Of a stretch of 64,000 bases of DNA, positions 59,882-64,000 are shown piece by piece. The notes beneath the pieces are model-generated. The model was not told the origin of the DNA. It saw nothing but the letters and a program-made list of their open reading frames with translations, and did no database searches. Position 1 is the first letter of the stretch; the number at the start of each line of letters is the position of its first letter. The stretch is taken from the NCBI GenBank assembly GCA_903813345.2, contig CAIIXF020000011.1:11754842-11818841 (forward strand), given 5' to 3'. The stretch comes from Owenia fusiformis (taxonomy: Eukaryota > Annelida > Polychaeta > Sabellida > Oweniidae). Made by a program: the position numbers and the translations under genes.

Positions 59882-60027
59882 GTGAGGTTGTAAAATGGGA
59901 ACAGCAAGTGAGATTCCGTCATATGCCAACCAGGCAGTATTTGTGTATTACACCAGATCTACGGGTCTCCCTTACACCAGACTCAAGGGACCCAAATACA
60001 GTGTTCAGGCTGCACCCTATCATGAAG
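59882..60027 (+). CDS. ITPR-like: IP3R-like exon 10 (MIR domain)
   Basis: Acceptor ATGTGTTTCTAG, donor AAG|GTACAA; two bases then 48 codons (phase 1 to 0). It reads EVVKWEQQVRFRHMPTRQYL, CITPDLRVSLTPDSRDPNTV, and FRLHPIMK. RFRHMPTRQYL is a MIR-repeat signature (xRxRHxxTxxYL) and FRLHP corresponds to FELDP in vertebrate IP3 receptors. Confidence 0.9.
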
Positions 60028-60256
60028 GTACAATATTGTTTTGAAACATATTTATGGATTTGAATAGATTTTTTAAACTGCAGTAGAACTTAGAATCCTC
60101 AAAAGTATCTTTGAATTCTTGGTTTTATGAAACTCACATGTCTTCATAATGGTACAGTATTTAAAGGCATATCAGAACGAGGTTTATTTTTAGTTATTGC
60201 ATATTGATCAATTATATTACAAACTACAAAGGATTATAAGAAATAATGTATTTTAG

Positions 60257-60335
60257 GAATCGGATGCTATTCATTTTGAGAACTACACCCGTATAGAGCA
60301 TGTCCTTAGTGGACATTGGCTGCATGCATTGAAAG
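60257..60335 (+). CDS. ITPR-like: IP3R-like exon 11 (MIR repeat)
   Basis: Acceptor GTATTTTAG, donor AAAG|GTAGGT, 26 codons plus one base (phase 0 to 1). It reads ESDAIHFENYTRIEHVLSGH and then WLHALK. YTRIEHVLSGHWLHA matches YVRLRHLCTNTWVHS in vertebrate receptors. Confidence 0.9.
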
Positions 60336-60508
60336 GTAGGTTCTTACTTAATTTGTTCTTGTAGTTCTTTGTCCCATTATCAGTGCATTTTGTATTGATG
60401 CCTACCATAAGTCAACAGACAGATGAACACAAATTAGTTTTTGCATGGTTTCAATAAATGATATTTTAAAAGAGGAGCACTTTTGCAAAAACTTACATGT
60501 ATTGTTAT

Positions 60509-60980
60509 TAGTGTTGTCGCGATTAATCGATACATCGCGATATACATCGCCAAAGCTGATTCTGGCGATGCATCGATGTCTGAAACAAAACATCGATGTT
60601 TTTAAAAAAAATTGAATTTGCTAAAAATCACCCTTTCTTATCTTATTTTGACGCAAATCGCTTACCTTTCTCATGACTTATTTCATTTTCCAATGTTTTC
60701 TGATATTCTTTCGCTTTAAAACTGCTTTAGCTAGTCGAAATGTACCATTAATCTAAAAAAATTACTTTTTACTTTCATTTCACCGTTACTAGAAGTTCCC
60801 GTATGTACCAGCGTACTCTTATTAATTTGTTCTGTTCGGTATTTTAGTGCATTAGCGTTCGGTATTTCAGTGCACTTTTCTCGGACTTTTTCTCGATGTA
60901 CATCGCGATGTGCATCGATGTTTACTCCTGAAAATTGCCGATGCATCGATGTACGATTATGGCACATCGCGACAACACTA
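60509..60980. mobile_element. hAT-like MITE with perfect 8-bp target duplication
   Basis: Inverted ends TAGTGTTGTCGCGAT at 60509 and ATCGCGACAACACTA ending 60980 are flanked by ATTGTTAT at 60501-60508 and 60981-60988. An 8-bp duplication and a TAGTGTTG-type terminus are hallmarks of the hAT superfamily. The interior is filled with ATCGATG/CATCGAT blocks in both orientations. About 470 bp, non-coding, inserted in an intron. Confidence 0.9.
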
Positions 60981-61072
60981 ATTGTTATATGTATAAATAA
61001 ACTCACTAATATAATGAAGCATTTTGAATTATTTAATATGATAAAAAGGGGATCTTGGAAATGATATTTCAG

Positions 61073-61161
61073 ACCAACAATATGAAAGACGTAGTTTACT
61101 TGAGGCAGATGGAGAGAATGATATGAAAGGTCTGAAGTGGGATGGGGCAGACCTCAGACAG
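61073..61161 (+). CDS. ITPR-like: IP3R-like exon 12
   Basis: Acceptor ATGATATTTCAG, donor CAG|GTATAA; two bases then 29 codons (phase 1 to 0). It reads QQYERRSLLEADGENDMKGL and then KWDGADLRQ. This is a charged loop between the MIR region and the alpha-helical armadillo part, corresponding to a variable loop (around EEEKPVMLK) in vertebrate receptors. Confidence 0.8.
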
Positions 61162-62188
61162 GTATAATACAACAGTAGGCTGAAAAACAATTTCAGTAGT
61201 TTAGATCAGTAATTTCTATAATCAATAGTCAAGTTGATACAATCTTGAATTCAAAGAGAGATAAAAGATTATGTATTCTATCTTTAAACTATGTGCATCT
61301 TTTAATAAGAAAACCATTTCTTTGATTGTTATCTTTTGTTCCAATAAAAATGAACTTTTTAGAGGTCTGTTAGAGATGATTGCTGGATAATTTCAAATTA
61401 ATGCTATTGTTTAAACCCTTCAGCAAATCAACAACTCATTTACAGCTATCACGACTATTCAAAGGATTATTTTAGCAGTACCTAGGAATGTATAAATTCT
61501 AGATGCCCCCTGTGTTGAGGAAACAAGTGATTATGATATATCAATGCTGAGAGACATTGGGAATGAAATATATGATCTCCAGCAATTTAGAAATAATTTG
61601 GATCAGAATAACAGGTACAATGTCCAAAATAAAGGCTTTTAGAATTTAGAAACATGGATCATAATTACAATATCATGTTCATGTAGGGACCTCATAACGA
61701 TATGGAGAAGCAGAAATTGAATATTATATTTGATATGTACATATGCAGAGATATTTAGGATTACATATCAGCATGGTTCACATATCAAATGTGCTACTTG
61801 TAGTTTGGATTAGAAGTACTGTACAATGCCAAATATAAACGACATTTGGAAAAGTTAATGCAGCATCTAGGAATAAAAGAATTGTTTGGAAATCAGGAAT
61901 ATTTTGGATAGGATGTAAAGTAGATGTATCTGGAAACATGAGACATTTTGGATATTATGCAACATCCAATAAAAAGGAATCATTTTTAGATCAGAATACA
62001 TCTGTAGTAAGATGATGTCGATATTTCAAAGAAGCATTACACTTCTGTTGTTGACCTTGGACTCTGCATCTGACCTTGGTAGATATTTCCCCTGGAATGT
62101 GACGATCTTAATAGCTTCCTTCATGGAACATAAATTCATAATGCTTAAATGGTGTACTGGTTGAATACTGAAGCATATTTCATTTTTA

Positions 62189-62730
62189 TGTCACCACAAA
62201 AAGTGGTGACATATTGTTATGGTCTCTGTTTTTTTGACGGCTGTCGGCGGTTGGTGGTTGGCAGTTCAAATCTGACTTTATATATAAGATTTGACCATCA
62301 ATGACCTTTTCAAGGTCAAAAAAAGGTCAAAAAGGTCTTTTTTCAACTTGCTTCAAATTGACCAATTTTTTTTAAAATCATCTACAAGTTCTCAAAAGTT
62401 CAAATCTGACTATAGATTTGACCTTAAATGACATTCTCAAGGTCAAAAAGATTTGACCTTTAATGACCCTCTCAAGGTCAAAAAGGTCTTTTTCATCTTG
62501 CTTCAAACTGACCAATTTTTTTTCAAAATCATCTACAAATTCTCAGAAGTTCAAATCTGACTTTAGATTTGAAATTTCACCTTCAATGACCTTCTCAGTG
62601 TCAAAAAGGTCTTTTTTCAACTTTCTTCAAAATCATCTACAGAGTTTTCAGAAATTCAAATCTGACTGATTGAACTAATAATATTGAGAGCAACTAGGTG
62701 GTGACATTTTGTCATGTTAATGCCTTGTAT
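62189..62730 (+). repeat. Repeat with hairpin start and CAAGGTCAAAAAGG tandem blocks
   Basis: Begins ATGTCACCACAAAAAGTGGTGACAT-like (a hairpin of 10-bp arms). It then has at least three 110-130 bp blocks, each with GACCTT...CAAGGTCAAAAAGGTC, CTTGCTTCAAAxTGACCAATTT, and AAAATCATCTACAA, and ends GGTGGTGACATTTTGTCATG. Related to the interior of the 52.5-kb element. Intronic. Confidence 0.7.
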
Positions 62731-62780
62731 GTTAATGCAATTAGTGGAATGTTCATAATCATGCTGTTTTGCTTCTACAG

Positions 62781-62906
62781 ATATCTGCCAGTGGGGAGAA
62801 GATGTATGATGATGCCTACACCCTGCAAATAGTTGAACCCCAACACTTGAGGAACTTCAACTTTGTGGCAGGCTCAGTTCCCTTCCTGTTAAACTTCATA
62901 CAAGAG
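62781..62906 (+). CDS. ITPR-like: IP3R-like exon 13 (start of the alpha-helical core)
   Basis: Acceptor TTTTGCTTCTACAG, donor GAG|GTAGGC, 42 codons, phase 0. It reads ISASGEKMYDDAYTLQIVEP, QHLRNFNFVAGSVPFLLNFI and QE. YTLQIVEPQHLRNFNFVAGS matches [20 protein letters not shown], the join between the beta and alpha parts of the IP3-binding core. Confidence 0.9.
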
Positions 62907-63278
62907 GTAGGCCATTGATCCAATTTGCAGAAGAATAGTTTTCATTGTTTTTTATAGTCTCCAACATTTTTGTGGATGGTGTTCCATGGGTGACATTTGG
63001 TGTTTGGAGTTTGGCCTCTGTAACAAGTGGCAGGTGGTAAATAAAATACACCTGTAAAACCTGTGACTGAGGAAAAGCAATCACATTTGAGAGGTGTTCG
63101 GATTTTATACAGGTGCTCCAATATTCAGGTTTTACTGTATACTGTATATTTTTAGCGATCAATTCCTTCACTACATGTATAATAATTATGTATCAGACTC
63201 GTTCACATGTGTAATTACATGCATTCACAAAATGAAATCTTTGGTACAAATTGAATGTCTCCTGCTATATTTTTCCAG

Positions 63279-63410
63279 AGAGAAGATGGAAAGACATTGA
63301 ACGCCAGTAAGACGCACAGTATCTGCACAGCTCTAAAGGAACTCAAAGACTTTATGATCGTAGGGGGAGAAGCAAAGAAAGAGAGACAGAAACTTATGCG
63401 AAACCTAAGA
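63279..63410 (+). CDS. ITPR-like: IP3R-like exon 14 (armadillo helices; IP3 contact region)
   Basis: Acceptor ATTTTTCCAG, donor AGA|GTAAGC, 44 codons, phase 0. It reads REDGKTLNASKTHSICTALK, ELKDFMIVGGEAKKERQKLM and RNLR. FMIVGG matches YFVTGG, and KKERQKLMR matches NRERQKLMR, a hallmark of IP3 receptors. Mouse Lys508 and Arg511 are conserved here (K513, R516 counted from 1c), but Arg504 is Lys (K509). Confidence 0.92.
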
Positions 63411-63826
63411 GTAAGCAATCTTGTACCTTATATCCATGACATGTATAAGTTCTAAAAAGCCACAGACATTTGTATGTTATATGTTAGTTATACATGGAAA
63501 TAGATCATATATAAAAAAAATTTACAAATTATAAAAATGACCATATTCCGAAATTTCTTTGAAACTAAAATGGGAACTTGGCATATGCATGCAAGTTACA
63601 GCTATAATGCACCATATACAACAGTATATTTTGCAATGTTGAAGTGGAAGACTTACTCAACCTCACCATTCAGCTCAAGTTGTAAACATCTAACATTTAG
63701 TCAGAAAGTTATGGGTTCAATTCCAACAAGGGCGGATTAACCAACAGTCTAACATATCAGTTCTTTACAATAAGATTTCTTTCTATTTTTCAAATTTAAA
63801 AAACAATTTGATATTTTATTTTGTAG

Positions 63827-64000
63827 ATCATTGATCTGTTGGTGAAGCTTCTGAAGACAGACCTCCGTACAGCTCATGATCAAGGTCACCTGACCCGGGT
63901 ATTCAAAGAAGGCTATGACGTACTGTACTCTTACATGATTGGTCGAAGCAGAAAGAACGCCCTCTATTTTGCAAAGTACATTGACTTTTTCCAAACACAG
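63827..64000 (+). CDS. ITPR-like: IP3R-like exon 15, runs off the window (RIH domain)
   Basis: Acceptor TTTTATTTTGTAG; 58 codons to the window edge in phase. It reads IIDLLVKLLKTDLRTAHDQG, HLTRVFKEGYDVLYSYMIGR, and SRKNALYFAKYIDFFQTQ. SRKNALYFAKYIDFFQTQ matches YRKNQEYIAKQFGFMQKQ of vertebrate IP3 receptors rather than the RyR counterpart. Mouse Tyr567 is Ser here (S560), Arg568 and Lys569 are kept. The remaining regulatory and channel domains would lie downstream of the window. Confidence 0.9.
   Translation, partial: MIDLLVKLLKTDLRTAHDQGHLTRVFKEGYDVLYSYMIGRSRKNALYFAKYIDFFQTQ

Noticed and set aside
1-64000. tRNA, rRNA or snRNA genes
   Set aside because: No cloverleaf-like box A/box B pair or conserved rRNA/snRNA block was recognised by eye; a tRNAscan/Infernal run would be needed to exclude them.
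63279-64000. Ryanodine receptor instead of IP3 receptor
   Set aside because: ERQKLMR and RKNxxYxAKxxxF follow the IP3R pattern; the RyR counterparts differ at these motifs, and no SPRY or RyR repeats are present in the sequence seen.

Overview
The window is AT-rich eukaryotic genomic DNA: short exons, GT-AG introns up to about 9 kb, many inverted-repeat elements, LINE fragments and no bacterial-style gene packing. The gene content and repeat style (introns carrying tandem GTCC-rich repeats, an IP3-receptor paralogue of the divergent type) suggest a marine invertebrate, perhaps a mollusc or another lophotrochozoan. That placement is inference; nothing here names a species.

Region 1 (1 to about 18 kb) is a repeat field. 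It holds at least nine inverted-repeat or foldback elements, including three copies of an approximately 870-bp TA-flanked element (7.2, 11.4 and 14.2 kb) and one copy of a second element family (16.3 kb). Two 5'-truncated LINE fragments (15.2 and 17.4 kb) have recognisable target-site duplications. No host gene is convincingly visible here.

Region 2 (about 18.5 to 25.1 kb) carries a set of short, coding-like minus-strand segments. Three of them (24.0, 22.9 and 22.3 kb) join in compatible splice phases into a cysteine-containing, probably extracellular protein. A fourth (19.3 kb) also fits, and a fifth (18.8 kb) carries a stop codon and a downstream AATAAA. The family is not identified.

Region 3 (25.4 to 64 kb) is the 5' part of one plus-strand gene, a divergent inositol 1,4,5-trisphosphate receptor (IP3R) family calcium channel. 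Fourteen downstream exons from 39.7 kb to the window edge are phase-consistent and encode the N-terminal suppressor-like domain, the MIR beta-trefoil region and the start of the RIH armadillo domain. Upstream lie three candidate first coding exons, all ending in the same phase: two tandem-duplicated exons at 25.4 and 29.0 kb, which encode an arginine/serine-rich N-terminus, and an unrelated one at 37.1 kb. This suggests alternative promoters giving channels with different N-termini. Several residues that contact IP3 in vertebrate receptors are replaced.

The introns of this gene contain a LINE with reverse-transcriptase remains (33.9 to 34.9 kb), a second copy of the 16.3-kb element (35.3 kb), a 463-bp internally duplicated repeat (42.4 kb), a G-rich minisatellite of about 315-bp period (45.1 to 46.6 kb), a hAT-like MITE with a perfect 8-bp duplication (60.5 kb), pogo-like termini, and related repeats at 13.3, 52.5 and 62.2 kb.
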